From NCBI GenBank assembly GCA_019054805.1, contig JAHQIY010000001.1, positions 5,098,501-5,162,500 on the forward strand: a stretch of 64,000 bases of DNA, written 5' to 3'. The stretch's first letter is position 1. Every line of letters starts with the position of its first letter. This document shows, in pieces, positions 8,966 to 20,774 of the stretch. Both the position numbers and the translations under genes were made by a program. The stretch is from Brachionus manjavacas. Lineage: Eukaryota; Rotifera; Eurotatoria; Ploima; Brachionidae. The notes beneath the pieces were generated by a model. It searched no databases, had not been told where the DNA came from, and saw only the letters and a list, made by a program, of their open reading frames with translations.

Positions 8966-11900
8966 AAATACAAAGTTATCAATAGTTTTCTTTTTCATTA
9001 TAGGCACATTATATCTGTAAATTATAAAAAAAAATTCTATAACTTAATTAACTGACTCATGTCTCTCAACATCGAGTGTATTTATTTGCTCAAGATTTAA
9101 TTTGGAAGTTCTGCAGGCTTAGCCTCTCTTAATATCAATCAGAGAAGTTGGACGCGATGGACGTGAAAATAAAATAAAAATTAGAACAATTTGCCACAGG
9201 AGGCAAGAAATATTTTTCTACACTTTTTAATGCCAAGCTTTTTTCAAATTGAGAGCTTTTTTAAGAGATTTTATTTATTTTAAAATTTTGCTTTAAAGAT
9301 TCAAAATAAAATTTTTATATTACCTTTAGGATGTTTTATCAATAAAAAAATACATAACTTTCAAGACATTGCCTTTGCGTCTTTAGAGTTTTATGATAAA
9401 AATTGAAATTCAAGAAAAGAATTTTACAATCAAATTTATCATTCAGTTCTTTTAATTAAATAAGATATGCAACATTTTTTTTTTTTTCATTTTTTTTTCT
9501 CTTTTTGAAATTCATAATCACATGAACTCACTATCATGAGGCTGAAAAGAATTCCTGGGGTCATTCCAAACAATCTGTGAGATAAATAAAATTAAACTTT
9601 TAAAACACATTTTTAAATAAAAAAATTTTTTTTGATAAAAATTGAAATTCAAAAAAAAGAATTTTTTCCTTTATTCTTAAAACTAAATTTTTTTTTATAG
9701 ATTTACCTCTAGGACCCAAAAAATATAAATAGAACTATTAGCTTTGTCAATTTTATTCATTTTAATTAAGTTCTTTATTTTTTTTAAATACTTAATAAAA
9801 ACAACAGCACCATGTCCAAACAGTAAGGACTTTCAAATGAACTTTGGGCTGACTCAAAGTTATTTCTTAAAAATGATAATCAGAATTATTGGTATTTTTA
9901 TTAATTGTTCCAATGTGTTAATTCAAAATGTTATCATTTAAATTTTGATTGAAAGATTAAAAAAAATTTACTTTATTATATAAAAAATTGGAAAAAAATT
10001 AAAATTAATTAATTAAGTTTAGTTATCGACAATTTTCAGGCTTGTACTTGTTGTCACTGATTATGATATAATTAAAAACAATCGATTAGCTAATATGATA
10101 GTTTTTATTAAAATTTTAGATTAGATAAAATAAAGGACTCGATTGCAACTGGATTTTGTCAAGAGATTAAAAATTAGAAGAATTTTTTAGTTGCCACTTT
10201 TGTTTGAAAGCTAATTCTCTTCAAAGTTCAAATATGCCTTTGTCTTTATATTCAGGTTTTTAAGAAATAAATTTCCAAGTGGCTTTAGAGTAATCAAATT
10301 TTAAGTAGCAAGAATTACTCTAGAGTGTTTTTGTTTTTTTATTCTAAATGACATGAAAGTCTATCGAAATACTCAATCATATTCCGAAGTTTTAGACAAG
10401 CATTCCAAACTATCCGGGATATTTTCCTGACAGTTGTCAAAAATTCACTTCTTAAGTGTTTTTTTTTCATGAGATAAATGGTCATCTGTAACAAAAAATT
10501 CAAGAGGTATTCAATTGTAAAAAGCAAGTTTTAAAATTAAATTAAAAAAAAGGACTGCTAGTGAGTCGAAGCGAACTAAGCGTCATGTAGAAATTAAATG
10601 TAAGCTAAAAATATAGAAATTAATTTTCCGTTTTAGCATTGATGCGTCAGGAAGCTTTTAGCGAGTGGCACTAAGAGAAGGTGAATTAGCTACGGAAGCC
10701 ATTAGACAAACTAGATTTTAGTGACAAATTGAATTCAATTAGCTAAAATTTAGTCATTAGACTAAGAGAGCTCGTAGTAACCAGCTGCTTTCCATTGGGA
10801 ACTATTGCAATTTACCTATTTTCTAGTTCAATTGGATACCAAGCTTTTTCCATTTGACTAATTGTTCAAGTTCAATCTGCATCATACGGATTAGGGATTA
10901 GATTAATGCAGCTCTATTACCCGCTGGTTATGAACAACTAAATTAATTATTTTTGTAAATAATCTCTATTTTCTAATCAAGAGATTTGATAAAAAAAATA
11001 TTTTATTTAAACTTTGAATTGATTTTGAAGAGGCCTCTTGAAACCAAAAAAGCCTCTAACTAAACACAAAATAATATTAAATAATTCACATAGTTTTCGA
11101 GTGCTACAGATGACGAGGATAATGACGAAGACGATTTTAATTGCATAAAAAAGACACACACGATCAATTATTATTTTCTTGCTCAATATTTAATATTTGC
11201 CGTTAAGGGCACTTAATAATTTTGTTGATGAAATATTTATGTAGAAAAACAAAAATATTTTCAAGATATCTCAGGTGTTTGAAAAACAATCCATGAAACA
11301 AAATCCGACAATGCTTGAGTGTTTAGTTAAACTAAATAAATTTTTCAATCAAATAAGACATTTAAGCTTAAAAGGGAATTCAAATAATTTTCTAGCTATA
11401 TTTACAGCCCATTTTCTTAAAATGATCTGACATCAAAAAAAAAACCCTTGAAAAATCAAATTATTCAAGATTAATACACTTTTTTTACAAATAAATAAAA
11501 AAATGCTCAATCTTAGTTTTTTTTTCTAGATCAACAAAAATAAAACTGTCCGACACAAAAAGGGAATTATTTCAAATTATTCTTTAAAATATATTAATAA
11601 ACTAAAAAAAAATTATAAATTTTATCGTTAAAATTTTATACATAAATTCTCATCAAACATTTAATTGATTGAAATTGTTTAGATAATGTAAACTTAATAT
11701 TTTTATGATCATAACATAATAAAAAATTATTTTATCTAATAAACTAAATTTTAAAGCCTAATCTAAACAACAGTTTCAACATTTAGCCAAGATAAATAAA
11801 GTCAAATTTTTATTATTTTTAATAATTATCATCCAAGTATATTTTTTTCAAATGTCAATTCTTGGCAAAATGTTGTGCTCGTTGATAACTTAATTGAAAA

Positions 11901-12175
11901 ATATGAAAGAACAACTTTTTTACATATTTTTTTTATTTAATAAAAAATGATAAAAAATCAAAAAAATCATATTATCACATACAAATTATTTTTATTTTTA
12001 TCCAATTTTATTCGATCATCTAAATTTATATCAATTTTTCTTTTTAATGCGGGCTCAAACGAAGGTCTTGAACCATTCGGACGTGCCTTGGGGTCACCCC
12101 CTAAATTATTTAAAAAAAAATAAAATTATAACGATACAACTATCACATAAAATTTTATTTCAATTACTTTTATTT

Positions 12176-12255
12176 ATTTCTATTTATTTTAAATAAAATC
12201 TCTTTATTTGGCTGACAGGAAGAACTAAGCTCCGTTCCAACCTGCCTGGGGGTTT
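12176..12255 (-). repeat. Short dispersed repeat, copy 3
   Basis: The reverse complement reads CCCCCAGGCAGGTTGGAACG, then CTTAGTTCTT and CAGCCAAAT, matching 7138-7200. Confidence 0.4.
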
Positions 12256-13271
12256 CTCAAACTATATTTTTTATTAATAAATATTTGTTAAAAAATCTCC
12301 GAATCTGGAAAAAATCTTTTTAACTTAAAAAAAATTCTTTTATATTATTAATTATTAATAAGTATTCCCTTGTTCGATTATGCCGCACAAACCAGGATAC
12401 GCTTTTGGATCATGCACCAAAGTAAATCTCGCCCATGCTAAGACATTTTTGATTTAGAACGCAGGGTGTGAAAGTATTATCACGGGTTAAGGGCCTCATC
12501 GAATTCTGAAATTATAAATTGAATGCGTTATCAAGACTTGATTTTAAGACAGATAATAAAATGAACTTTTTTTTTATTTTGCATTATGTGCAGCACCAAG
12601 AATTAAGAAATTAAAATATTAGAAAAATTAATTTTTTATTTATTGTCTTAAAATTATTATTTTTTTATTGATGTTCACAAACCCGGCATGATTTGGTTTA
12701 TCACAGATTAAGTGAATATTTGATCAAAAATCGAACATGACCCAATTTAATAAATTTCGGCTATTCAAAACTTGCCAATTTAAATTTCAGATTGAGAATA
12801 AGCAGCAAAAAAACCTGAAAATTTTTTTTTAAAGTTATTTTATTCATAAATATATATACAATAACTAATTTTACTCCCATTTCATATTCTTTTGAAAACT
12901 TCTTATATTAAAAATAAATAATTTCAAAAATGTTATTTCTTTATTAAAATATCTTTAAAAATTTTTGACATTCTAATTGATTCTTCAGAGTGTGTAAGTT
13001 TATTTAAAATGATGAATGCAAATTTTTATTTCTAATTTTTCAGCTTTAAAACGAGTAATAATTATTAAATTATCTTTTTTTACAAACAAAAATTGCTTTT
13101 TAAAAACCATTTAATTTTGAAATTTTATTAATTAACAAAATACAGAGAGCAAGCAACAAACTTAATTTTAATAAGACATTAGTTAAAGCAAATGCAATCC
13201 ACTTCGTTTTTTTGTGTGATTAATCTCCTAGGTTGGACTTTTTAAGAATGACAACGAACATTGGAAAAGTC

Positions 13272-13849
13272 TTTTGACAACAAAAATCTGGTTTTCACAA
13301 CCAAAAAAATTCTAGATCAAAACTACTAAAATTTTTATAAAATCAATTTTATTTTAATATACACACAAAAAAATTTCTCATTACACACAAAAAATAATGA
13401 ATTAGGAGTCTAATTTTATCTAATTCACCAAAATTGTAACAATCTCTATTGACACAAAATCCATATTTTTGGCGCATTTTGTGGTTTGACCGATGCTTAC
13501 ATATTGTACAACCAAATTTGACTTTGGGTAATGAATTATTATTATTTTTTGATGCTCTTTAAGCATAAAAGTTAAATTCTTCAAAAAATTGTTTCAAGTT
13601 CAAAATTTAGAATTTTTGGCATTTTATGAAATTTGAAATTTAAGATAATATTTATAAAACAATTGTAAGAAATAAAATTCATGTACTTTTTTTTTAATTT
13701 TTTTTATTTTTTATTCATGTGAAATATTTTTTGTAAAAATTCTCAATGCACACAAAAAAAAAATTTTCACAACCAAAAAAAAAATTTTTAGATGTTGTGT
13801 GTGAAAATCTGTTTTTTGGCTGTAATGAGCAGATTTTTGGTTGTCAAAA
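13272..13849. mobile_element. Putative foldback/MITE-like element
   Basis: The left end TTTTGACAACAAAAATCTGG (13272 on) and the reverse complement of the right end, TTTTGACAACCAAAAATCTG (up to 13849), form imperfect inverted repeats of about 38 bp. Inside are repeats of TTTTCACAACCAAAAAAA and ACACACAAAAAA. Target duplications were not resolved. Confidence 0.35.
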
Positions 13850-14310
13850 TACTAGACCCAACGAGCATTTACTAGAAATGAACAAAAGAAACTTATTGTG
13901 TTGAAAACTACTTAAATCCATTATTTTTGAAAATACCAACACCAGGTATAAAACATATGAAAAATTTGCATGACAATAGCTTTTTAGTGTTCATATTAAC
14001 ACAAAAGAAAACTTCCTTCCTGAAGAAGAGAATTAAAATACCTTTTATAAGTGGATTGTTGAAATAAAACGAAATAAATAAAATAAAACTTTAAACAAAA
14101 AATCATGGCAATTATTTTGAACATTTTAAAAAATAAAAATTTAATTGATTTAGTTGCGTCAAATAATTTTGGTCACCTTTGAATGAAAAAAGAACGATTA
14201 AAATTTTTATTAAACAAATTTTCGAAAAGTTTTGATAAATTTGTAATACAAAAAATATCTAATTATCTGAAATTATTTATTGGAATATTTTATTCGAAAA
14301 TTTATTTAAA

Positions 14311-15891
14311 TTAATTTTTTTTAATTTTTTTTACTGAATCACTAACAAACTCTTTTATTTGAGTTTCCTGCATTAAAATAGCCACACATGTAAATCCGAA
14401 GACCACAGCTCCGACCAAAAAATGGCATGTAAAATTCTGTGCCAAATAATGCTCGCTCATTTTAGTTAACAACAAACCACATAGGTAAACACATGCTAGT
14501 TTTAAATTAGGAATAAATCCGCAATAGATATCATAGTTTACCACGTCGGATAAATACTTTTCATTTTTAAACTTAAAACCCTGAAAAAAATTTGCTATAT
14601 AAACTGAACTGAATACTATTCTGACTAGCATATTGAGGCAATTGGCCACCAAAAATCCATAAATCCAAAACACATTCACCGATAAGAAATTAAATAATAA
14701 GAATAAAATTGAAAATAAAACCAGTCTGTAGTTGTGCTTGTTTATTTCACGCTGAGACATGGTAGCGTTGAAAAATCCCTCCGTTAGTCCATTAATGCCC
14801 AGTAGATAAATGTACACGCAGTGAAAGCGGAGCAGATTTATGCACAAATCGTTTCGGCCCAGTTTGTCACCACCATAAATTTGCAGCAGCAATTTTGAAT
14901 ATGACTGACCGAATACCAGAACCAGCAGACCGATTGTGCTCAAACTTTTCAGCAAAAATTCAAAATAGGACTTTGATTTTGGGTTCATTTGATTTTTAAA
15001 TTGTACACCTCTTTGCAAAGAGTTGGTAAAGTAAACATAGGAAGCGTCTTCTATTGGCAAAAATACAAATCTGGCCAATAAAGAGCCCAAATTGTTTACT
15101 ATATCGTAAACACCTGACTCACTGTAAGACATTAGGTTGAAAAAAGTTATCAAATATCTTTCGCCTTCGGTCAAAATTTGTTTAAACAGCGACTGGGCGC
15201 AGTATGCTCTGACCAGTTGAAGATATTTGGTGTCAAAATGAACTATTGAATTGGGCAGCAAGGATTTCAGAGTCAGATTGGGTTTTTGTTTGAGAATAAA
15301 GTAAAAATTGGATGCTACGAACAGGATAGAATTGACAAAGCGAGCTATTGAATAGGACAGTGCACCAAGTTGTGGAATATAGATGGCCAGGCATATGAAA
15401 ATTAAGTTAAAAATAAGCAAACAAGACGCCTCGATTATGACTCTAAGCTTTGCTAGAAAATACATTTGGCTCAGAGCGTAGCTCGGCTCTCCGACAAGCT
15501 CGATTAAACACGAACAGCAAAGTAGAATAATCGAGAAGTCGTAGTTTTTTACGGTCAATTGACTCGGCTTTTCGAAAAAATTCCACAATGTGCCGAAAAA
15601 TAGAGAAATAACAAAACCGCTTGGAATTACTAGCCATAGAGAATTGATGAATTTGTCGAATTGTTTTACATCTGACATGGTTGGCAAGGCTCGCCGAAAG
15701 GGCTCTCTGGACAAAAACATCACTGTGGTATAGAGCAGGGCTAAACGAAAATTGCAGGCGCCAATCAGATCCGTGTGGACATTACGATATAGCACTGCAT
15801 TTAGCACAAAACTTAGCAGACGGAACGCCAACTGCAATATCATGTTGTATGATATTGATTTGAACAAGAACGACTCCAGTTTCTCGCTCAT
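14311..15891 (-). CDS. RFT1: RFT1 homologue, ER lipid-linked oligosaccharide translocation protein
   Basis: A single exon of 526 residues, close to the usual length of about 540. The N-terminus carries the RFT1 signature: MILQLAFRLLSFVLNAVLYR, then FRLALLYTTVMFLSREPFRRA with the conserved SREPFRRA block. About a dozen hydrophobic spans follow, as expected for a polytopic ER membrane protein of the MOP/MATE-like fold. RFT1 is required for Man5GlcNAc2-PP-dolichol to reach the ER lumen for N-glycosylation; whether it is itself the flippase is debated. The C-terminus ends with a lysine-rich KKIKK tail, compatible with ER retention. The ATG at 15891 gives the expected N-terminus. No intron is needed. 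The gene is isolated, with 3 kb of repeat-bearing DNA upstream. Confidence 0.93.
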   Translation of the reverse strand: MSEKLESFLFKSISYNMILQLAFRLLSFVLNAVLYRNVHTDLIGACNFRLALLYTTVMFLSREPFRRALPTMSDVKQFDKFINSLWLVIPSGFVISLFFGTLWNFFEKPSQLTVKNYDFSIILLCCSCLIELVGEPSYALSQMYFLAKLRVIIEASCLLIFNLIFICLAIYIPQLGALSYSIARFVNSILFVASNFYFILKQKPNLTLKSLLPNSIVHFDTKYLQLVRAYCAQSLFKQILTEGERYLITFFNLMSYSESGVYDIVNNLGSLLARFVFLPIEDASYVYFTNSLQRGVQFKNQMNPKSKSYFEFLLKSLSTIGLLVLVFGQSYSKLLLQIYGGDKLGRNDLCINLLRFHCVYIYLLGINGLTEGFFNATMSQREINKHNYRLVLFSILFLLFNFLSVNVFWIYGFLVANCLNMLVRIVFSSVYIANFFQGFKFKNEKYLSDVVNYDIYCGFIPNLKLACVYLCGLLLTKMSEHYLAQNFTCHFLVGAVVFGFTCVAILMQETQIKEFVSDSVKKIKKN

Positions 15892-18800
15892 TTCTTTAAG
15901 AACAAAAAAAATAAATTAATATTCTCAAAAAATAAAAAATTTTTTAATTAAAAAAAAATAATGATCCAGATTTCTTGTACATTTTAGACTTTTAATATCG
16001 TTGTTGGTTAAGATACCAATTTCGACAATATAAAAGACCAGCAGGCTAAATTAAGACAACAATTTGTTTTTTGTTTATTAATTCATTTTAATTTTGTTAA
16101 TAAAAATTATTAATTTAAGATATTTATTTATTTTTATTACTTTTTTTCAATTTGTTTCCCTTTCTTACCAAAAATATCTAAATTTAAAGAAAAAAATCAA
16201 CCAAATTTGAAATTTTTTAAACTAATTAGTGAATTGAATTGACAATAAATATCAATATTCTAGCATAAATACAGTTTTTTAAATTTCCATGTATTACTTT
16301 AAATATGGCAAAATATCTTAAAAAAAGTAAATTCATCAAAATCAAGATTAGTGCAAAATCAATCTTAAATTTTTTCAAAAAATTTTGCAATTTTTGATTT
16401 TTTTACTTAATTAACTAAAGACAGCTTAAAATTACGAAAATTTTCGTAAATTCCTGATTTTCTTTTTTTTGGAATTAATAGTATTTTACGCAAATTTTGG
16501 TAAATTTGCATTAAATCAATTTGTTTGGTAATTTTATATTCACGTAAATTTAAAGAAAAACAATTAAATGTCAAAAAAAAATTTAGATATTTATCTTTAA
16601 ATTAAGCAGTGGTTGGAATCATTGGAATAAATAAGGTAAAAATTAGATTTTTTCTCATTAAAAAATCTCAAGTCTCGTTTGACATGTAATAAACACAGCA
16701 ATTATTTCTAGCTTAATCTGGGAAGAAAACATTAAGTTTAGATTTAAAATACTTGAAATATGTTTTTGTTTCTATGCAGAGTTGCGTTGAAGTTATAAAT
16801 TAATCATTTTTTAATTTTACATTATTTTTTTTGATATTTTAGTTAAATTTTACTTCAAATTTTTAATGATAATATTTTATTTTAATTCCTTATATTCAAA
16901 ATGGCTATAAACTGAAATTTCTTAAATACTATTTTTTGTAAAATTTTAGTTAACAGCTCTTTTATTCTATCTATTTGAATAACCCTTTTAATGTGTCTAA
17001 TTCTATCAAAAAAGAACGATGTATAGACATTCAGAATATTAAAAAGTAAAAATTCTTTTTGTACTTATTGTAATTTAATTTAGTATTTTAATTAATCAAT
17101 TGTTTAGTTATCTATTTAAATTTTAATTAATAGTTCTAATCTCTAATCTAAAACGTATAACCGGATGGCTTGCGTGTTAGTTATGCAAGCAGGGGATCGA
17201 GGGTTCAAAACCTGCTGAGGGTGAAAAAATCTTCAAAATATCTCTGCAATACGGGGCGAATGTATAAACCTCTTTCGTCATAAAAATAGGGGGACCAGTT
17301 TCGACTGGGTAATGATTGTGGTGTAGATGATCAACTCGATGCAGTAGCCTCTGTGTCAGATCGAAGCCGTTGCTCAAAAAGGTACTTGAAAAGTAGATGA
17401 GCGCCTCCCCATTATCCACTAGGATAGAAAAAGGGACGATTATAGTTAGAATCTAAAACGTACCCGAATCACTAAACCAGGGCTTCGCGCAGTTTAATTT
17501 TTACTGCTTTTATGTAAATTTACGTAAAATTACCAAAAAGACACTTACCAAAGCAGCACTATATATATTTATTCATATGAGATAATATGATGAGATAATT
17601 AAAATTTGAATTAAAAGAAATAACTTCATATTGCTTTATACATTGATTGACAATGAACTCATTTTAAATTTATGAATACTTTATTCTTTAGCATAAAAAG
17701 TGTCCTTATCTGTCCTGTTGTGTACTTTACCTTTACAATGCAAAAGCTTACTTAAAATAGGTCACAAAATTACCGAATATTCTACTTTCCAAGAAAAGTA
17801 CGAAAAAGGACACAAAAGGACACTTTTTGGACATTCGAGGGTAAAATTTGAAAAAAAGAAGTTTATTGTCTATAGCTCGTTTGTATCTAAAGAATGTATT
17901 AAATTAAAGTTTTTTTTAATTTTTATAATAAAGATTGCTTTTTAATTTAATTTTATTATACATTTTTAAACTGGGTAGTTTTTAGAGCTATTTTCATTAC
18001 CGGTACCATATATCAAGCAATTCTATTTATCTGATCTAGGAAAAACGGCGGATTATGCCTGGAAAATGGTTATATATCACAAACAACGCTCTTTGAGAAT
18101 ATATTTAACAGCATATTTAACACTCATATTTGAAGTATAAGTTAGTACAAGTTAATATTATCATTAAAGAAGAATCCAGAATATTTTAGAAATAGCAATA
18201 AATAGCAGAGAAAGAAATTATCAAATTGATTTAAAAAAAAAAGTATTGAATGGTGTTTTAATACCAAAAAATCATAATCAAAAGTCACTTGACAATTTTT
18301 TCATCAACTTATCTAATAAAATAATTGTAAAGAGTATTGCTTTTAAATGTCATTAATTATTGCTATTTTTACTATTAATTGCAGTTCAAGATTAGACAGT
18401 TACGTATTTTACTTTATGCCATCGCTTCTGGAAATAATTAGTTTACTCAAAAAAGATATCTTTAGAAATTTTTGATCTTGTTTCACCCATGATAGGAATC
18501 TTTCAAAAATGATGAAATTAAGAAATATTTTTTTTTTAAAAAACGAAATGTTTAAAAGAAAACTTCTCATATTGATTCAAATTTCAAATACTAAGTAGCA
18601 TAATTAATTTTAAAATTTCTAATTAAATTAAAACTAAAGCATTTTTTTGTCCAAAGAAATAATATAATTTTTATTAATTAATATAACTAGTAAATTATTT
18701 AAATTAGTGTCAGTAGTTCTTTGTAAAGTTATTAAAAAAAATCAATTAAAAAAAAAAATACCTGCACATTACTCTTCAAATTATGTCATTAAATTTTTTC

Positions 18801-18946
18801 TTCAATAAATATAGCGAAAAATTTAAATTTACATTTTATTCAATGAGCTTATAAAGGCACATTTTGTACATAATATCTTAAATACGAAATTATATTGTTT
18901 TATTATATTAAAAAAAAATCGAATTAAATAAAAAATAAATTAAAGT
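15892..18946. other. Intergenic region with a tRNA-headed SINE
   Basis: AT-rich with no supportable gene apart from a SINE copy at 17158-17418. Between 17700 and 17860 there is a small internal repetition of AAAGGACAC. A poly-A signal for VPS37 (AATAAA on the minus strand) is at 18840-18835. Confidence 0.65.
17158..17418 (+). mobile_element. tRNA-derived SINE, copy 2
   Basis: The head reads GGATGGCTTGCGTGTTAG (A-box-like TGGCTTGCGTG) and then GAGGGTTCAAAACCTGC (B-box-like GGTTCAAAACC with an AGG/CCT stem), so it looks like a pol III tRNA promoter. The body from about 17292 repeats the sequence at 5808-5906. The tRNA acceptor stem and anticodon arm are not intact, so this is a SINE and not a tRNA gene. 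Confidence 0.65.
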
Positions 18947-19474
18947 TTAATTTGGTAAAAGCTCTTTGAGTTTGTCGGCTTTAATTTTTTTCAAATGAAC
19001 CTGAGTTCTTTCTTCCAAAAATTTTCGCTGAAAAATAGTCAGCTCTTCATCGGTGTGTTGAACATTATACGAGTAAAAAAACTCCTCAGCATTCTGGTCT
19101 GAGCTTTCTTCGTCTTTAATGGCGTTTTGTCTCAGCGAGTTATATATTGAATTTAAAGAGAACTCGCTGTTGGCAAAAGAATGCGCTTCATAAAAATCCT
19201 TGGCACTCAAATACTCTTTTCTGACCTGTTCAAAATCTGTTATCTTCTCTTTTAGCTTTGCCTTTAAATTATTCAATACAGGCTCTAGTTTTAAATTGGA
19301 TTCAGCCAAAAATCTATTCTTAGATTGCAAGTCATCTTTGTCCTTTAGCAATTTTTGGTACTGTTCCATTGACTTGACCAACAAATCGGCTGATTCGTCA
19401 TCATTTAGGTACTTGTTGAGTTGATCTTTGTCGCAACTATTCAATATTTGAAGCAATTGCTGATCAAAATTCAT
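18947..19474 (-). CDS. VPS37: VPS37 family subunit of ESCRT-I (Mod_r domain)
   Basis: A single exon of 175 residues. The central part (about residues 45-100) is a coiled coil with the Mod_r core LQSKNRFLAESNLKLEPVLN followed by LKAKLKEK. This is the region of VPS37 that packs with TSG101, VPS28 and MVB12 in the ESCRT-I stalk. The C-terminal helices end FLEERTQVHLKKIKADKLKE, also typical. ESCRT-I sorts ubiquitinated cargo into multivesicular bodies and acts in abscission. There is no proline-rich tail, so it is a short family member. A minus-strand AATAAA is at 18840-18835. CRIPT is divergent 347 bp upstream. Which of VPS37A-D it matches is not decided. Confidence 0.85.
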   Translation of the reverse strand: MNFDQQLLQILNSCDKDQLNKYLNDDESADLLVKSMEQYQKLLKDKDDLQSKNRFLAESNLKLEPVLNNLKAKLKEKITDFEQVRKEYLSAKDFYEAHSFANSEFSLNSIYNSLRQNAIKDEESSDQNAEEFFYSYNVQHTDEELTIFQRKFLEERTQVHLKKIKADKLKELLPN

Positions 19475-19821
19475 TATTTTAAAATTTCAAAATTTTCTTT
19501 TTATAATTTTCTCAAATTTTATAATTTCATTTTCAAAGTCAAATGGATTCAAGCTGAATAAATTAAAATAAAGCTCTATTTTTAGTCTGATCGGTATGAT
19601 TCAAACAAAATAGTTAAGTAACAGGATCTAAAATCTAAATTTAGTTATGAAATTAATTTATAAACTTAGAAATTAATTTTTACATTTTTAAAATTTAATT
19701 TGAGCAATATTTTAGTGTAAAGTTGGTTTTGAATTTTTTGTCTAGGCATAATTTGGTACTAATAAGAGAAATTTTTAGATTTTAGTGAATAAAATTAATT
19801 TAATTTTCTGATTTTGAAAAA
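19475..19821. promoter_or_regulatory. Short divergent promoter region between VPS37 and CRIPT
   Basis: 347 bp of AT-rich DNA between the start codons of two head-to-head housekeeping genes. No individual element stands out. A bidirectional promoter is inferred from spacing alone. Confidence 0.4.
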
Positions 19822-20124
19822 ATGGTCTGTGAAAAATGTACAAAAAAATTGGGCAAAGTAATAACCCCGGATACATGGAAAGAAGGCGCTAGAAACACAA
19901 CTGAAAGCGGTGGTCGAGCGATAAATGAGAACAAAGCCTTGACATCCAAAAAGTCAAGATTCAATCCCTACACGACCAAATTTGATAAATGTAGAATTTG
20001 TAAACAGGTAGTTCATCAAGCTAAATCATACTATTGCCAGCAATGTGCTTATAAAAAAGGAATCTGCGCTATGTGTGGAGTTAAAATACTTGACACCAAA
20101 GGATATAAACAGTCTTCGGTTTAA
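19822..20124 (+). CDS. CRIPT: CRIPT, cysteine-rich PDZ-binding protein
   Basis: A single exon of 100 residues, the same size as human CRIPT (101). The N-terminus MVCEKCTKKLGKVITPDTWK and the segments GARNTTESGGR and NENKALTSKK are near-invariant in the family. Four CxxC pairs (CEKC, CRIC, CQQC, CAMC) can bind zinc. The C-terminus SSV is a class I PDZ ligand, the equivalent of TSV in vertebrates, which binds PSD-95 domains. CRIPT is also found with minor spliceosome components. A poly-A signal AATAAA lies at 20169-20174, 45 bp after the stop. It is divergent to VPS37 and convergent with the ADAR-like gene. Confidence 0.96.
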   Translation: MVCEKCTKKLGKVITPDTWKEGARNTTESGGRAINENKALTSKKSRFNPYTTKFDKCRICKQVVHQAKSYYCQQCAYKKGICAMCGVKILDTKGYKQSSV

Positions 20125-20774
20125 ACCCATTTTCTTTGGTTTGGGTTAAATGATTTGTAAATTTTTTTAATAAAACATTTTAAAATACTTGATTTTTTGT
20201 ATATTTTTGGAATTTTTTTTTTACTAAGGTACTGTTTATCAGAGTCTATAAAGGACTTGCATAAATTCTTAAAAGTTTTTTATGAGAATTCAAAATACTT
20301 CTGAAATTAGAATTTTTTGACAAACAGTACAAATAACAATTTGTTTCGAAAATTTCTTAAAATTATTTATAAAAATTTTGCTAGAAATTTTACCAAAATA
20401 AAGAATAAATAAATAAATTTAAAACTTTTCTGAAGATCCATCAAACAAACCAAAAAAATATTTTTTTTTTAATATTTTTTGAATTTTTCTCTCTGATTAT
20501 TTTTTCTAAATCTATAATTTATTATTTTTAAAACAAATTTAGATTATGTATTCAATTCATCTTTTGGTAGCACTAGTATATTTTTTTGTTTTTTTTAGAT
20601 GAGAATATTTTTTTATTGTCAAAATAAAATCCAGGAAAAAGAAAGAATCGAATCAAAATTTATTAGAATTTATTTAAAAAAAAGGATTTTAGTAGAGAAA
20701 AACAATTTTCTAAATTAAGAAAACTTAATTAACTCAACTATCAAAACAAAACAAAACAAATATACAATTAATTG
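20125..20774. other. Intergenic, convergent 3' ends
   Basis: AT-rich region between the convergent CRIPT and ADAR-like genes. It contains the CRIPT poly-A signal and homopolymer runs. Nothing else was seen. Confidence 0.6.

Larger units (their letters stand above)
8104..14310. other. 6.2 kb intergenic region, AT-rich with repeat relics
   Basis: No supportable gene. It includes the 3' UTR of Nkx2.1 paralogue B (poly-A signal near 8300), a LINE 3'-end relic at 8868-8965 (-), a dispersed repeat at 12176-12255 (-), more GC-rich debris at 12040-12100 and 12380-12500, and a foldback element at 13272-13849. The rest is homopolymer-rich AT sequence. Confidence 0.7.

Noticed and set aside
12040-12100. 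tRNA-like B box (GGTTCAAGACC on the minus strand)
   Set aside because: No A box at the right distance and no foldable cloverleaf; possibly a decayed SINE, not callable.
17158-17230. tRNA gene
   Set aside because: A- and B-box-like blocks are present, but no closed acceptor or anticodon stem could be drawn, and a shared body follows; it is a SINE head.
17177-17419. 80-codon minus-strand frame
   Set aside because: It lies entirely within the SINE copy and is an antisense frame of the repeat.
17700-17945. 81-codon plus-strand frame
   Set aside because: Lys/Phe-rich, overlaps small AAAGGACAC repeats, no domain; likely chance.
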